Positions 50,065 to 60,239 are shown, counted from the stretch's first letter. The stretch: DNA of 64,000 nt from Micromonospora narathiwatensis (GCF_900089605.1 NZ_LT594324.1:1364001-1428000), one strand, 5' to 3'. Notes: a model not told the origin generated them from the letters alone. Made by a program: numbers and translations.

Positions 50065-50147
50065 GTGCACCGGGTTTCCGAGCCCGCCGGTCGGGAATCG
50101 GGTGACGCATACCTCACCACCGAACCACCACGAGCGGTGTCCTCCAG

Positions 50148-50161
50148 ACCGTAAGTACGGT
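50148..50161. promoter_or_regulatory. Palindrome upstream of citrate synthase
   Basis: ACCGTA-AG-TACGGT is a perfect 14-bp inverted repeat 50 bases before the gltA ATG, in a short AT-rich stretch that should include the promoter. It is a candidate operator. Confidence 0.45.
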
Positions 50162-50210
50162 AAAAGCGAAGGCAACTCAACGAAGATCTTGCCGGCGAAG
50201 CGAGGAACAG

Positions 50211-51494
<1,284 letters not shown>

Positions 51495-51510
51495 CCTCCG
51501 GCTGACGACG

Positions 51511-51544
51511 AAGGCCGCCGACCCCGCACGGGGCCGGCGGCCTT
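51511..51544 (+). terminator. Terminator after citrate synthase
   Basis: AAGGCCGCCG (51511-51520) pairs with CGGCGGCCTT (51535-51544), with an inner CCCC/GGGG extension, 16 bases after the gltA stop and followed by TCTCG. Confidence 0.85.
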
Positions 51545-51565
51545 CTCGCGTACGAGGTGTGCGGG

Positions 51566-52267
51566 TCAGTGGCTCTTGTGGCCCGTGCCTCCGGTGACGG
51601 GCAGGTTGCCGAGCACCCGGTTGATGATGTGGATGCGGGCGTCGGCGGCCCGGTAGTCGGCGCAGACGGTGTCGGCCTTGTCGGCCAGCCGGGCGGTCGT
51701 CCCGCCGCCGGTGACCCTGATCTTCGAACCGGCGAGCGTGGTGACCTCGCCGGCGGCCTCCAGGTCGGCCAGCGACAGCGATCCGGCGACGAGGTGCTCG
51801 CGGAGCAGGTCGCGCAGCTTGTCCTTCTCGGCGATGAAGAGCTTGTCCACGTCGTCCTCGGAGAACTGCGCCTCGAACGCGTCGTCGCTGGGGGCGAGAA
51901 TGGTCACCCCGGACGCGCGGTGCAGCTCGTTCGCCAGGCCGGCGGCCCGTACCGCCGACTCGAACGTGGTGAGGACGGGAATCCACTGCAGGGCCGCCTC
52001 GGGGGGCTCCTTGGTCAGCGATGCCGGGTTGCCCGGCTCGGTGCCCGTGGGCAGCGCGTCACACAGCGGCCCCTGGATGGCGACCGCCGCGGGCGCGCCC
52101 GCACCGCCGGCCGCTGCGGCCGCGCGGCTCTCCGACCCGCCGTCGGAGCAGCCCGTGCCGGCAAGCGTCAGGGACAGGCCCACCGCGGCGAGCGCGGCCA
52201 GCCGGCGTCGTGCACCGGGACGGCCCGGCCGACGAAGACGGGATGGTGCGGTGACGAACTGGTCCAC
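51566..52267 (-). CDS. Fasciclin-domain surface protein
   Basis: This 233-residue protein has an N-terminal basic and hydrophobic signal (about 1-40) ending in a TGC that may serve as a weak lipobox, then a single fasciclin (FAS1) domain (about 90-225). Its characteristic H1 and H2 boxes are VTILAPSDDAFEAQF and ADARIHIINRVL. FAS1 proteins such as mycobacterial MPT70/MPT83 are secreted or lipid-anchored and mediate adhesion. The GTG at 52267 has GGAG upstream. It is divergent from nothing close; it follows the M14 gene in the same direction with an 80-base gap. Confidence 0.87.
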   Translation of the reverse strand: MDQFVTAPSRLRRPGRPGARRRLAALAAVGLSLTLAGTGCSDGGSESRAAAAAGGAGAPAAVAIQGPLCDALPTGTEPGNPASLTKEPPEAALQWIPVLTTFESAVRAAGLANELHRASGVTILAPSDDAFEAQFSEDDVDKLFIAEKDKLRDLLREHLVAGSLSLADLEAAGEVTTLAGSKIRVTGGGTTARLADKADTVCADYRAADARIHIINRVLGNLPVTGGTGHKSH

Positions 52268-52347
52268 TGCGTCTTCTCCAGGTCAAATTTGGCCGTACCG
52301 GCCGGACCGGCCCGAAGGCCGGCCCAGCCGGTACGACGTTCAGCGGG

Positions 52348-54465
52348 TTACAGACCGGCGCACTGGCCGCTCTTCGGACCCTGCACCGAGTTGGCCACCT
52401 CGAGGTTGAACGGAGCCGCGGCGTTACCGGCGCACTGCAGCGGGCCGGTAACCGTGTTGGCCGCCACCAGGGGCGCGCCGCCGCGGTTGTTCGACACCTC
52501 GACCGGGCCGGTCACCTTGGCATCGACGACGACCACCGGGCCGGCGGTCTCCGTGATCCGGACCGGGCCGTCGAACGTGCTGTTGGTCAGGAAGACACCC
52601 GCGGCGCCGTTGGCGTCCACCGGGCCGGTGAACGACGAGCCGGTCGCGACCAGCGTGGCGCCCGGCTGGACCCGGACCGGGCCGGTTACCGTGACGTCCT
52701 GCAGGCAGGCGAAGCCGGAGACGGTCAGCTTGCCGTTGTGCTTGCCGGTCAGGGTCGGGTACACCCGCTCGCCGGCCACCAGGTTCTCGGCGCCCTGCCC
52801 GTCGAGCAGCAGCGGGATCAGGCCCCGCTCCGGCTGGGTCAGCGGCACGACGTACCCGTCGGCGGTCTTGACGACCTGCCAGCCGTGCGAGGCGAGCCGC
52901 TCCGCGACGGTGGTGCGCAGGCCGGCCGGGCCGTCGGTACGGGCCCCGTTGTACTGCTCCTCGGTGAGCTTGTACGCGCACGGCGCGTTGTCGAGGATCT
53001 GGTTGGCGCCCGGGGCGTCGATCGGCGGCGGAGCCTCGCCCGGGTGCGGGGCCGGGTGGGCCGGGATCGGGCGGGACCCGCGGAAGACGATCCGGCCGGT
53101 GTTCGACACCTGGAACTTGATCGCCTCGGCCCGCGCCGTGGTGATCGCGTTCAGGTTCGCCCGGTGGTAGTCGAGGAACTGGTTGAACGTCCACAGCCCG
53201 GAGAAGGTCTTACGCCGCCGGTTGTTCGCCGTGTTGCCCTCGTCCGGGCGGGTGGTGCCGCCGGAGCTGCGCAGCTCCAGCAGCGAGTTGACGACGTTCT
53301 TGAGCCCGGCCGTGTTACGGAGGATCGTCTCCTCGCTCAGGCCCACGGCCCCGCCGCCGGAACACCCGTACGGGCACGGCCACCAGCCGTCCTTGGCGCC
53401 CTGGGTGTACATGTGGCCCTCGATCATGTGCTGCGACTCGTCGAAGATCGACTGGGCCACGTTCTGGTGCCGCGGCGGCAGCATGGGCAGGTCACCGGCG
53501 TTGGCGTTGCCGAACTCGTGCCCGTCGTAGCTGGCCACCGGGTGGTAGTCGCGCAGCATCCGCACGAACGCGGCGTTCTCCGGCTGGCGGATCAGCGAGT
53601 AGTCCCGGTTCAGGTCCTGCCCGGTCGAGTTGCCCCGGGTGTTGGCCGCCCGGCCGTCGCCGTTGATCGTCGGCACGATCAGCACGGTGGTGTGCGACAG
53701 CAGGTCGATGGTGCGGGCGTCGTTGCTGAAGGCCAGCTGGCGCGCCATGATCAGGCAGGCTTCCCGGTCACCGGGCTCGTTGCCGTGCACGTTGCAGTTG
53801 ATCAGCAGCGGCGAGGTGGCCGCCACGGCCGCCGCGGTGGCCGCCGGCTTCGGGTAGCCGAGGACGAACATGTTGATCGGCCGGCCGAGCACGGTCCTGC
53901 CGATCTCGGTCACCCGGACCCGGTCGCTGGCCGCCGCGAGCGCCTCGGTGTAGGCGTACTCGTTGACGTCGCTCGTGTACTGCGCCGCCAGGGTGGTCTC
54001 CCACTGGGTACGCAGGTTCTCGCCCGGCACGTTCGGGTCGCCCCAGGGGGCCGAGGTGGCGCCGGAGATCGGCTCCGAGTACGGCTGCGCGGTGGTCCCG
54101 AAGCGGGCGCGAACCCGCCACTGGAACCGGACGCCCGGGTTGAATCCCGAGTCGGCGAAGGTCGGCGACTCGTTGTTGATCTGGCGGTTCGGCCGCCAGA
54201 CGCCGGTGATCACGGCAGCGCCGGTCGCCGACCCGTCGTCGGCGATCGGGGTGCGCTCGATCTGGTAGTCGGTGGCGCCGTCGACCGGCGTCCAGGCGAG
54301 GGTGGCGTAGCCGTCACCCTGCACGACCGACAGGTTCTGTACCTGGTTCGGTTCGGCCTGGGCGGCGACGCCGGCCGGTTCGGCGTAGGCGGGCGCGGGC
54401 GCGACCGCTGCCGCGAGGGTGGCGGCGAGCAGGACGGAGAAGATGGTCGTCCGTCTGTCTCTCAT
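52348..54465 (-). CDS. Secreted M14-family zinc carboxypeptidase
   Basis: This 705-residue enzyme has a Sec signal (1 to about 28, ending AYA), an N-terminal fibronectin-III-like domain (about 40-136), then an M14 catalytic domain. The zinc ligands are in NVHGNEPGDREA (His227, Glu230) and SYDGHEFGN (His316), with the substrate-binding NGDGR and NRDYS segments between. The last 130 residues form a repeated VTGPVxV / FTGPVDA beta structure, likely a small right-handed beta-helix that binds the wall or polysaccharide. The ATG at 54465 has GGAG five bases upstream. It should trim C-terminal residues from extracellular peptides. Confidence 0.92.
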   Translation of the reverse strand: MRDRRTTIFSVLLAATLAAAVAPAPAYAEPAGVAAQAEPNQVQNLSVVQGDGYATLAWTPVDGATDYQIERTPIADDGSATGAAVITGVWRPNRQINNESPTFADSGFNPGVRFQWRVRARFGTTAQPYSEPISGATSAPWGDPNVPGENLRTQWETTLAAQYTSDVNEYAYTEALAAASDRVRVTEIGRTVLGRPINMFVLGYPKPAATAAAVAATSPLLINCNVHGNEPGDREACLIMARQLAFSNDARTIDLLSHTTVLIVPTINGDGRAANTRGNSTGQDLNRDYSLIRQPENAAFVRMLRDYHPVASYDGHEFGNANAGDLPMLPPRHQNVAQSIFDESQHMIEGHMYTQGAKDGWWPCPYGCSGGGAVGLSEETILRNTAGLKNVVNSLLELRSSGGTTRPDEGNTANNRRRKTFSGLWTFNQFLDYHRANLNAITTARAEAIKFQVSNTGRIVFRGSRPIPAHPAPHPGEAPPPIDAPGANQILDNAPCAYKLTEEQYNGARTDGPAGLRTTVAERLASHGWQVVKTADGYVVPLTQPERGLIPLLLDGQGAENLVAGERVYPTLTGKHNGKLTVSGFACLQDVTVTGPVRVQPGATLVATGSSFTGPVDANGAAGVFLTNSTFDGPVRITETAGPVVVVDAKVTGPVEVSNNRGGAPLVAANTVTGPLQCAGNAAAPFNLEVANSVQGPKSGQCAGL

Positions 54466-54546
54466 GGATGCTCCAGAACAGGTGGGATGACACGGTGCGG
54501 ACAGCACACGCCAGCCGTCCCGTCCACGAGCGAGCGTCCGAGATTT

Positions 54547-54565
54547 CTTGAGGATGATCTGAGAA
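54547..54565 (-). promoter_or_regulatory. Two direct repeats at 11-base spacing upstream of the M14 gene
   Basis: On the minus strand CTCA recurs after exactly 11 bases inside TTCTCAG-ATCA-TCCTCAA, the head-to-tail heptamer arrangement bound by OmpR-family regulators. It lies about 85 bases upstream of the M14 start, immediately after the gene of an orphan OmpR-type regulator. Confidence 0.55.
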
Positions 54566-54590
54566 TCGATGGGAATCCCACGGCCGCCGG

Positions 54591-55247
54591 CTAGCTCGGC
54601 CGTAGCCGGTAGCCCACCCCGCGTACGGTCTCCACCAGGCCGGCGTCCGCGAGCTTGCCGCGCAGGGCCGCGACGTGCACGTCGAGGGTGTGTCCGGCCT
54701 TCCACGTGGTCTGCCAGATGTCCATCAGCAACCGCTCGCGGGACACCACCGTGCCCGCCTGCCGGGCCAACGCCATCAGCAGGTCGAACTCCTTGCGGGT
54801 CAGGCTCACCTCCCGGCCGGAGAGCCAGACCCGCCGGGCGTTGAGATCGACCCGCAGGTCGCCGACCTCCAGCGCCGTCTCGGCCCGCGCGGCACGGGCC
54901 GTCCGGCGCAGCACCGCCTCGATCCGGGCCTGCAACTCCGCCATGGAGAACGGCTTCACCACGTAGTCGTCGGCGCCCGCCCGCAGCCCCGCCACCCGGT
55001 CCCGCTCCTCGGACCGGGCGGTCACCGCGATGATGGCGACATCCTCGTTCTCCCGGCGGATCTGCCGGCACAACTCCAGGCCGTCCCGGTCGGGCAGGTT
55101 GAGGTCGAGCAGCACGAGGTCGACGGGTCCCGCCGTGGCCGCCTCCGCCACGGTCGTGGCCGGGATGACCGTGTAACCCCGGCGGCGCAGCGCGGCGCCC
55201 AGCGCGGACGCGACTCGTAGGTCGTCCTCCACCATCAGCACCCGCAC
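54591..55247 (-). CDS. Orphan OmpR-family response regulator
   Basis: This 218-residue regulator has a receiver domain (about 1-115; Asp8-Asp9, phospho-acceptor Asp48 in LVLLDLNLPD, Lys in VVKPFSM) and a C-terminal winged helix (about 125-215) with LTRKEFDLLMALA and LDVHVAALRGKL. No histidine kinase is encoded on either side. The GTG at 55247 begins exactly at the domain, with GAGGAG about nine bases upstream. Repeats of the kind OmpR-type proteins bind lie between this gene and the M14 gene, so that gene is a good candidate target. Confidence 0.93.
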   Translation of the reverse strand: MRVLMVEDDLRVASALGAALRRRGYTVIPATTVAEAATAGPVDLVLLDLNLPDRDGLELCRQIRRENEDVAIIAVTARSEERDRVAGLRAGADDYVVKPFSMAELQARIEAVLRRTARAARAETALEVGDLRVDLNARRVWLSGREVSLTRKEFDLLMALARQAGTVVSRERLLMDIWQTTWKAGHTLDVHVAALRGKLADAGLVETVRGVGYRLRPS

Positions 55248-55397
55248 CCGCGTCTCCTCGGCCGTCGTCCCGACAGGTCCACGCGAGTCTGTCCGATGGG
55301 CACCGGCCGTGACCAGCCCGGACGCAAGATCGTGACCGCACGACGACGCGCCTCTGCCCGTCTCGGTGATCTCTGCGGCCGGGCCGCCGCCGCACCG

Positions 55398-56795
55398 TCA
55401 GCGTAGGCCGGCTCCGGCGAGCAGGTTGCCGTCCGGCACCGGGGGCAGGGCGTTGCCGACGGCCATCCGCAGTTCGGCCCGCTCCGCGGTGAACGCGGCG
55501 TCCCTGGCGATGGCGGACGCGTACGTGGCGGCGGTGCGGGAGGCGATGGCCGACCAGGCGTACCGCTCGTGGACCATGGCGCGGGCACGGCGGGCGAGGG
55601 CGCGGGCCCCTTCCCGGTCCGACAGCAGCGCGTGCACCGCCTCGGTCAACCCGTCCGGGTCCTGCGGGGCGAAGGTCATCCCGGTGACGCCCGGCTCGAC
55701 GATCTCGGCGAGCCCGCCGGTCCGCGTCACCGCGAGGGGCGCGCCGGCGGCGGCGCCCTCCAGGGCCACCATGCCGAACGGCTCGTAGATGCTCGGCACG
55801 GCGAAGCAGTCCGCGGCGGCGATCACCGCGGGCAGGTCGGTGCCGCCGAGGAAGCCGGGCAGGCTCACCGCGCCGGCCAGGCCGAGCCGCTGCACCTCGG
55901 TCTCCAGGACCGACCGGTACGGCCCGTCGCCGACGATCACCGCACGCAGCCCCGGGTGCCGCTCGCGCAGCGCCGGCAGCCCGGCGAGCAGGTGCTGTAC
56001 GCCCTTCTCGTAGACCAGTCGGCCGGCGAAGGCGACCAGTGGGCCGTCGCCGCCGAAGCGGGCCCGGGCGGCGTCCACCGCCGCCGCCGGCACCCGCCAA
56101 CGGTGCGGCTCGACCCCGTTGGGGACCACGTCGACCCGCCCGGCCGGGACGTCGAACAGCGCGGTCACCTCGTCGCGCATGTATCCGGAGCAGACGATCA
56201 CCCGGCCGGACTCGCTGGCCAGCCAGTGTTCGACGCCGTGGATGGTGCGGTTCATCTCCTCGGGGAGCCAGCCCTGGTGTCGGCCGGCTTCGGTGGCGTG
56301 GATGGTGGTGACGAGTGGGATGTCGAGGTGTTGGGCCAGGGTGATCGCGGTGTGGGCGACGAGCCAGTCGTGGGCGTGGATGACGTCGTAGTGGCTGGTT
56401 TGGGTGGCGCGGAGGGCGGTGCGGGTGAGGGTGTGGTTGAAGGCCATGGTCCAGGGGAGCAGGGAGTTGGTGGTCAGGGGGAAGCGGACGGGGTCTTCGG
56501 GGGCGCGGAGGATGCGTACGCCGTCGGCGTATTCCTCGAGGGGTGCGCCGTCGGTGTGTCGGGTGATGACGGTGACCTCGTGGCCGGCGGTGGCCAGGGC
56601 GACGGAGAGGGCGTGCACGTGGCGGCCGAGGCCGCCGACGAGTACGGGCGGGTACTCCCACGACAACATCAGGATGCGGCGCGGCCGGGACGGCCCGCCG
56701 GCCGGCCGGGGGATCGTGGGGTGGGAGGGGAGGGTGGGCCGGTGGGTCCGGTCGGTCGCGGTGGCGGGCTGCTCGCCGACCCGCAGGAGGGTCAC
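55398..56795 (-). CDS. GT4 glycosyltransferase, glycogen-synthase-like
   Basis: This 465-residue enzyme has the GT-B fold of family 4, close to actinobacterial GlgA/GlgM-type synthases. The N-terminal domain has LMLSWEYPPVLVGGLGRHVHAL, cut here as WEYPPVLVGGLGRHV, and the C-terminal domain has FAGRLVYEKGV and the donor-site EPFGMVALEGAAAGAP. The GTG at 56795 has CGGAG six bases upstream and is preferred over the longer ORF. Bases 56270-56665 use C-ending and A-ending codons unlike the rest of the gene. The product may build alpha-glucan; the acceptor is unproven. Confidence 0.88.
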   Translation of the reverse strand: MTLLRVGEQPATATDRTHRPTLPSHPTIPRPAGGPSRPRRILMLSWEYPPVLVGGLGRHVHALSVALATAGHEVTVITRHTDGAPLEEYADGVRILRAPEDPVRFPLTTNSLLPWTMAFNHTLTRTALRATQTSHYDVIHAHDWLVAHTAITLAQHLDIPLVTTIHATEAGRHQGWLPEEMNRTIHGVEHWLASESGRVIVCSGYMRDEVTALFDVPAGRVDVVPNGVEPHRWRVPAAAVDAARARFGGDGPLVAFAGRLVYEKGVQHLLAGLPALRERHPGLRAVIVGDGPYRSVLETEVQRLGLAGAVSLPGFLGGTDLPAVIAAADCFAVPSIYEPFGMVALEGAAAGAPLAVTRTGGLAEIVEPGVTGMTFAPQDPDGLTEAVHALLSDREGARALARRARAMVHERYAWSAIASRTAATYASAIARDAAFTAERAELRMAVGNALPPVPDGNLLAGAGLR

Positions 56796-57145
56796 ATCAA
56801 TCTCCGTCCATGCATGCTGATCCGCGCCGGCGACACTGGCGGCGAGGGAAGCGCGGGGTGGGGGTGGCCGATGGGCCGGACGGACGGGCGGGCGCACACG
56901 TCCGACATCCAGGAAAGGCCATCCCGCGCGAATCCGCCATGGTGAAACGGGCGATCGTGATGGACGACACCCGAAGTTCGCGCCGGGCCCCAGGTGCGGC
57001 GAACGCCGCTGACGATTTCCGGTCATCGTGTCAGGGACATGTGCACCGGTCGGGTCTACAGTGGGTCTGAGCTGCTCCTTCATGATCTGTCGAGGACCTG
57101 TCCCGTCGCCCCGCTGGCTCCCACCGATTCCGTGGAGGCTGCCGC
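56796..57145. promoter_or_regulatory. 350-base divergent region between GT4 and TreZ-like genes
   Basis: I see no gene here. The ATGCATG near 56809-56816 lies just upstream of the GT4 ribosome site. A possible promoter for the TreZ-like gene is TGTCAG at about 57030 with TACAGT at about 57057, a spacing near the upper limit. It presumably drives both genes. Confidence 0.35.
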
Positions 57146-58192
57146 ATGACCGAGTTCACGGTGTGGGCGCCCGAAGCCGCCCCGGTCCGGCGTCGCCTGC
57201 CCGGCAGCATCCGCTACGAGCTGCACGTCGGCGCCTTCACCCCGGAGGGCACCTTCGACGCGGCCATCGGCCACCTCGACCACCTCGTCGACCTCGGCGT
57301 CGACCTGGTCGAGCTGCTGCCGGTCAACGCCTACGACGGGGTCGCCCGGTACGCCCCGCCCCAGCCGGACGGCGGGCCGGACGGTCTCAAGCGGCTGGTC
57401 GACGCGGCCCACGCCAAGGGGCTGGGGATGATCCTCGACGTCGCCTACCACCACTTCGGGCCCCGGGTACGCCGCCGCTTCGTCGACGGCGTGCTCGGGT
57501 GGCTGCGCGACTACCACGTCGACGGGCTCCGGCTGGACGGCGTACCCGCCGCGCCGGGTTCCCGGCTCGTGGACGAGTTGACGGCGGCGGTCGAGTCGCT
57601 CGCCGTTCACCTGGGCCGGCCGCTGTCGCTGATCGCCGAGCCCGACCTGAACGGTCCGGCGCAACCCGCCCTGCCCACCCTGCTCACCGGGGACCGGGCC
57701 GCCCAGCCGCTCTCCGCCGGCCTGCTGCGCGTCGGCGCCACCCTGCTGATGACCGCGCCGCTCACCCCGACGCTGTTCATGGGGGAGGAGTGGGCGGCCA
57801 GCACGCCGCGGCAGCTCGTCGGGCGCGGCTGGCCGGCGGGAGCGACGCCCGACCGGGGGACCCTGGTTCGGTCCCGGCTGGACTGGGCCGAGCTGGACAA
57901 GCCCGAGCACCGCGAGATGTACGACCTCCACCGGCGGCTGATCGCCCTGCGCAGGAGCCGACCCGACCTGTCCGACCCACGGCTGAACCGGATCGACGTG
58001 CGGCACGGCGACCAGTTCCTGCTGATGCGCCGGGGCGAGTGCCTGGTGGTGGCGAACCTGGCCGGCAAGCCGCAGCGGATCAACCTGCCCGGCCGGGTCC
58101 GCAACGTGCTGCTGGCCACCGCGACCGGCGTCACCGTGATGCGCGACGGGATCGAGCTGCCGCCCGAGTCGGCGGCGATCGTCGCGCTCTGA
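57146..58192 (+). CDS. Shortened TreZ-like (maltooligosyltrehalose trehalohydrolase-related) GH13 protein
   Basis: This 348-residue protein aligns along TreZ but is about 230 residues shorter. It keeps TEFTVWAPEAAP from the first domain, then jumps to IRYELHVGAFTPEGTFDAA, LVELLPVNAYDG, GLKRLVDAAHAKGLGMILDV, the nucleophile region VDGLRLDGV (Asp131), acid/base LIAEPDLN (Glu165) and FMGEEWAA. Missing in frame are most of the N-terminal beta domain, the insert after the H/N-x-GP motif (here YHHFGP), and the stretch with the third catalytic Asp (the NHDQIGN motif). The frame is intact and the ATG has GGAGG upstream. Whether it is active is doubtful. Confidence 0.8.
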   Translation: MTEFTVWAPEAAPVRRRLPGSIRYELHVGAFTPEGTFDAAIGHLDHLVDLGVDLVELLPVNAYDGVARYAPPQPDGGPDGLKRLVDAAHAKGLGMILDVAYHHFGPRVRRRFVDGVLGWLRDYHVDGLRLDGVPAAPGSRLVDELTAAVESLAVHLGRPLSLIAEPDLNGPAQPALPTLLTGDRAAQPLSAGLLRVGATLLMTAPLTPTLFMGEEWAASTPRQLVGRGWPAGATPDRGTLVRSRLDWAELDKPEHREMYDLHRRLIALRRSRPDLSDPRLNRIDVRHGDQFLLMRRGECLVVANLAGKPQRINLPGRVRNVLLATATGVTVMRDGIELPPESAAIVAL

Positions 58193-58238
58193 CCGCCGGA
58201 CGGCCGGCTGCCGGCTTCCTCCGGACGGGCGGGGGCGG

Positions 58239-59717
58239 TCAGGGGATCGGCCACTCGTGGACCGGGCGGTTGCTGTGCATCAGGTCCACGTAGTGGCGCA
58301 TCACCTCGCGCAGCGCCGCCGGGCGGTCCAGCTGGTCGGTCGACTCCAGCCGGTGCAGCGTCTCCACCTGCCAGGTCGCGCCGTTGCGGCCGGTCAGGCA
58401 GCGCTGCTCGACGATGCCGAGCAGCCGGTCCCGCTCGCCCGGGTCGAGGCCCCACCGGTCGAGCCCCTGGTGGGCCAGCGGCAGCAGCCGGCGCAGCACC
58501 AGCTCGGTCGCCGGCAGGTAGCCCAGCCCCGGCCAGAACACCTGGGCGTCGATGCCGTGCCGGGCACAGCTGGTGAAGTTCTCCTCGGCCGCGCTGAACG
58601 ACATCTGCGACCAGAGCGGCCGGTCGGATTCGGCCAGCGCGCGGACCAGCCCGAAGTAGAAGGCCCCGTTTGCGACGGTGTCCAGCACGGTCGGGCCGGC
58701 CGGCAGCACGCGGTTCTCCACCCGCAGGTGCGGGCGTCCCTTCAGCACGTCGTACACGGGGCGGTTCCACCGGTAGACGGTGCCGTTGTGCAGGCGCAAC
58801 TCGGCGAGCTTGGGTACGCCGCCGCTGGCCAGGGCCTCGGCCGGATCCTCCGGGTCACAGACCGGGAGCAGCGCGGGGAAGTAGCGCACGTTCTCCTCGA
58901 ACAGGTCGAACACGCTCGTGATCCAGCGTTCCCCGAACCAGACCCGGGGGCGTACCCCCTGGGCCTTGATCTCCTCGGAGCGGGTGTCGGTGGCCTGCTG
59001 GAACAGCGGCACCCGGGTCTCCCGCCACAGCTCCCGGCCGAACAGCAGCGGCGAGTTCGCGCCGAGCGCGACCTGGACGCCGGCGATGGCCTGGGCGGCG
59101 TTCCAGTAGTCGGCGAACTGGGCGGGGTTGACCTGCAGGTGGAACTGGGTGCTGGTGCAGGCCGCCTCCGGGGTGATGGTGTCCGCGGTGACGGCCAGCC
59201 GCTCCACCCCGCTGATCGCGATCCGCAGGTCCTCGCCGCGGGCGGCGAAGATCTGTTCGTTGAGCAACGTGTAGCGCGGGTTCGCCGAGAGGGTGGCGGC
59301 GGTCAGGTGCTCGGGTCGCAGGGTCGGCAGGATGCCGATCATCACCATGTGCGCGTCGACCGTACGGGCCTTCTCCTCGGCGGCGTTGAGGCTGGCCCGC
59401 ACGTTCTCCTCGAACTGCGCGGTGCCGGTGCCGGCGAGCCGGCGCGGGGCCACGTTGATCTCCACGTTGAACTGGCCCAGCTCGGTCTGGAAGCTGGGGT
59501 CGGCGACCGCCGCCAGCACGTCCGAGTTGCGCATCGCCGGCTGGGAGTCCTCGTCGACCAGGTTGAGCTCGATCTCCAGCCCGGTCATCGGCCGGTCCAC
59601 GTCGAAGCGGGACTCGCGCAGCATCTCGGCGAAGACGTCGAGGCAGCGGTGGACCTTCTCCCGGTAGCGGGCCCGATCCTCGCGGCTGAAGGTGCGCGCT
59701 CCCACATCCTCGCCCAT
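58239..59717 (-). CDS. Glutamate-cysteine ligase-like protein (GCS2/carboxylate-amine ligase family)
   Basis: This 492-residue protein belongs to the glutamate-cysteine ligase 2 family. It has MTGLEIELNLVDEDSQPAM (the glutamate-site start), FNVEINVAPRRLAG, ACTSTQFHLQVNP and LRLHNGTVYRWNRPVYD, all typical of the actinobacterial branch annotated as glutamate-cysteine ligase or EgtA-like. The reaction would be ATP-dependent peptide-bond formation between Glu and an amine. It does not sit in an ergothioneine or mycothiol operon. The ATG at 59717 is used; a GTG at 59726 is possible. Substrate is uncertain. Confidence 0.85.
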   Translation of the reverse strand: MGEDVGARTFSREDRARYREKVHRCLDVFAEMLRESRFDVDRPMTGLEIELNLVDEDSQPAMRNSDVLAAVADPSFQTELGQFNVEINVAPRRLAGTGTAQFEENVRASLNAAEEKARTVDAHMVMIGILPTLRPEHLTAATLSANPRYTLLNEQIFAARGEDLRIAISGVERLAVTADTITPEAACTSTQFHLQVNPAQFADYWNAAQAIAGVQVALGANSPLLFGRELWRETRVPLFQQATDTRSEEIKAQGVRPRVWFGERWITSVFDLFEENVRYFPALLPVCDPEDPAEALASGGVPKLAELRLHNGTVYRWNRPVYDVLKGRPHLRVENRVLPAGPTVLDTVANGAFYFGLVRALAESDRPLWSQMSFSAAEENFTSCARHGIDAQVFWPGLGYLPATELVLRRLLPLAHQGLDRWGLDPGERDRLLGIVEQRCLTGRNGATWQVETLHRLESTDQLDRPAALREVMRHYVDLMHSNRPVHEWPIP

Positions 59718-59900
59718 GGTCACCACCCTGTCACCGTTGGCTCCTCCTAACCTCGCACGGGACGGCGGGGCGGGGAAGACCCGAAGGACCGTTAACTACC
59801 CGATCGCGGGCAGCGTGATCCCCGCCGCGTCCGGCGCGTGTGTCGCGGTCCGGCCGGGCCGGCTGGCTAGCATGGCCGCCGAGGGTGGGAGGAGTGGCTG

Positions 59901-60239
59901 ATGCGCGAGAAGATGGTCCGGCTGTTCGTGGCGGCGGCGATCGCCGAGGCCGGCTCCTGGGCGGCCCTGCTGGCCAGCATGGCGGTCAAGTACGGCCCGC
60001 CGCGCGACGAGATCGGCGTGCACGTGTTCGGGCCCGTCCACGGCGCGCTCTTCGTAGCGTACGGGATCCTCGTGCTCGTGGTGGCCCGACAGCGGCGCTG
60101 GTCCCTGGCGCACACGGCGGTCGCGCTGGTCTGCGCGGTGCCGCCCTTCGCCACGGTGTTCTTCGAGCGCTGGGCCCGCCGGCGCGGCCTGCTCGGCGAG
60201 CCGGCGCGGGCCGCGCGTCCGCTCAACCCGGTGGGCTGA
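59901..60239 (+). CDS. DUF3817 membrane protein
   Basis: This 112-residue protein has three hydrophobic helices (about 6-28, 40-60, 68-88) and the DUF3817 features GPVHGALFVAYGILVLV and PPFATVFFERWARRR. DUF3817 proteins are small, found in many actinobacteria, and have no established function. The ATG has GGAGGAG upstream. It is divergent from the glutamate-cysteine-ligase-like gene and converges with the next gene. Confidence 0.88.
   Translation: MREKMVRLFVAAAIAEAGSWAALLASMAVKYGPPRDEIGVHVFGPVHGALFVAYGILVLVVARQRRWSLAHTAVALVCAVPPFATVFFERWARRRGLLGEPARAARPLNPVG

Noticed and set aside
52348..56661. 1437-codon frame covering the M14 gene and the regulator and GT4 region
   Set aside because: Only the part from 54465 down is the M14 protein, with signal peptide and ribosome site. 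The rest is an out-of-frame shadow of the OmpR and GT4 genes.
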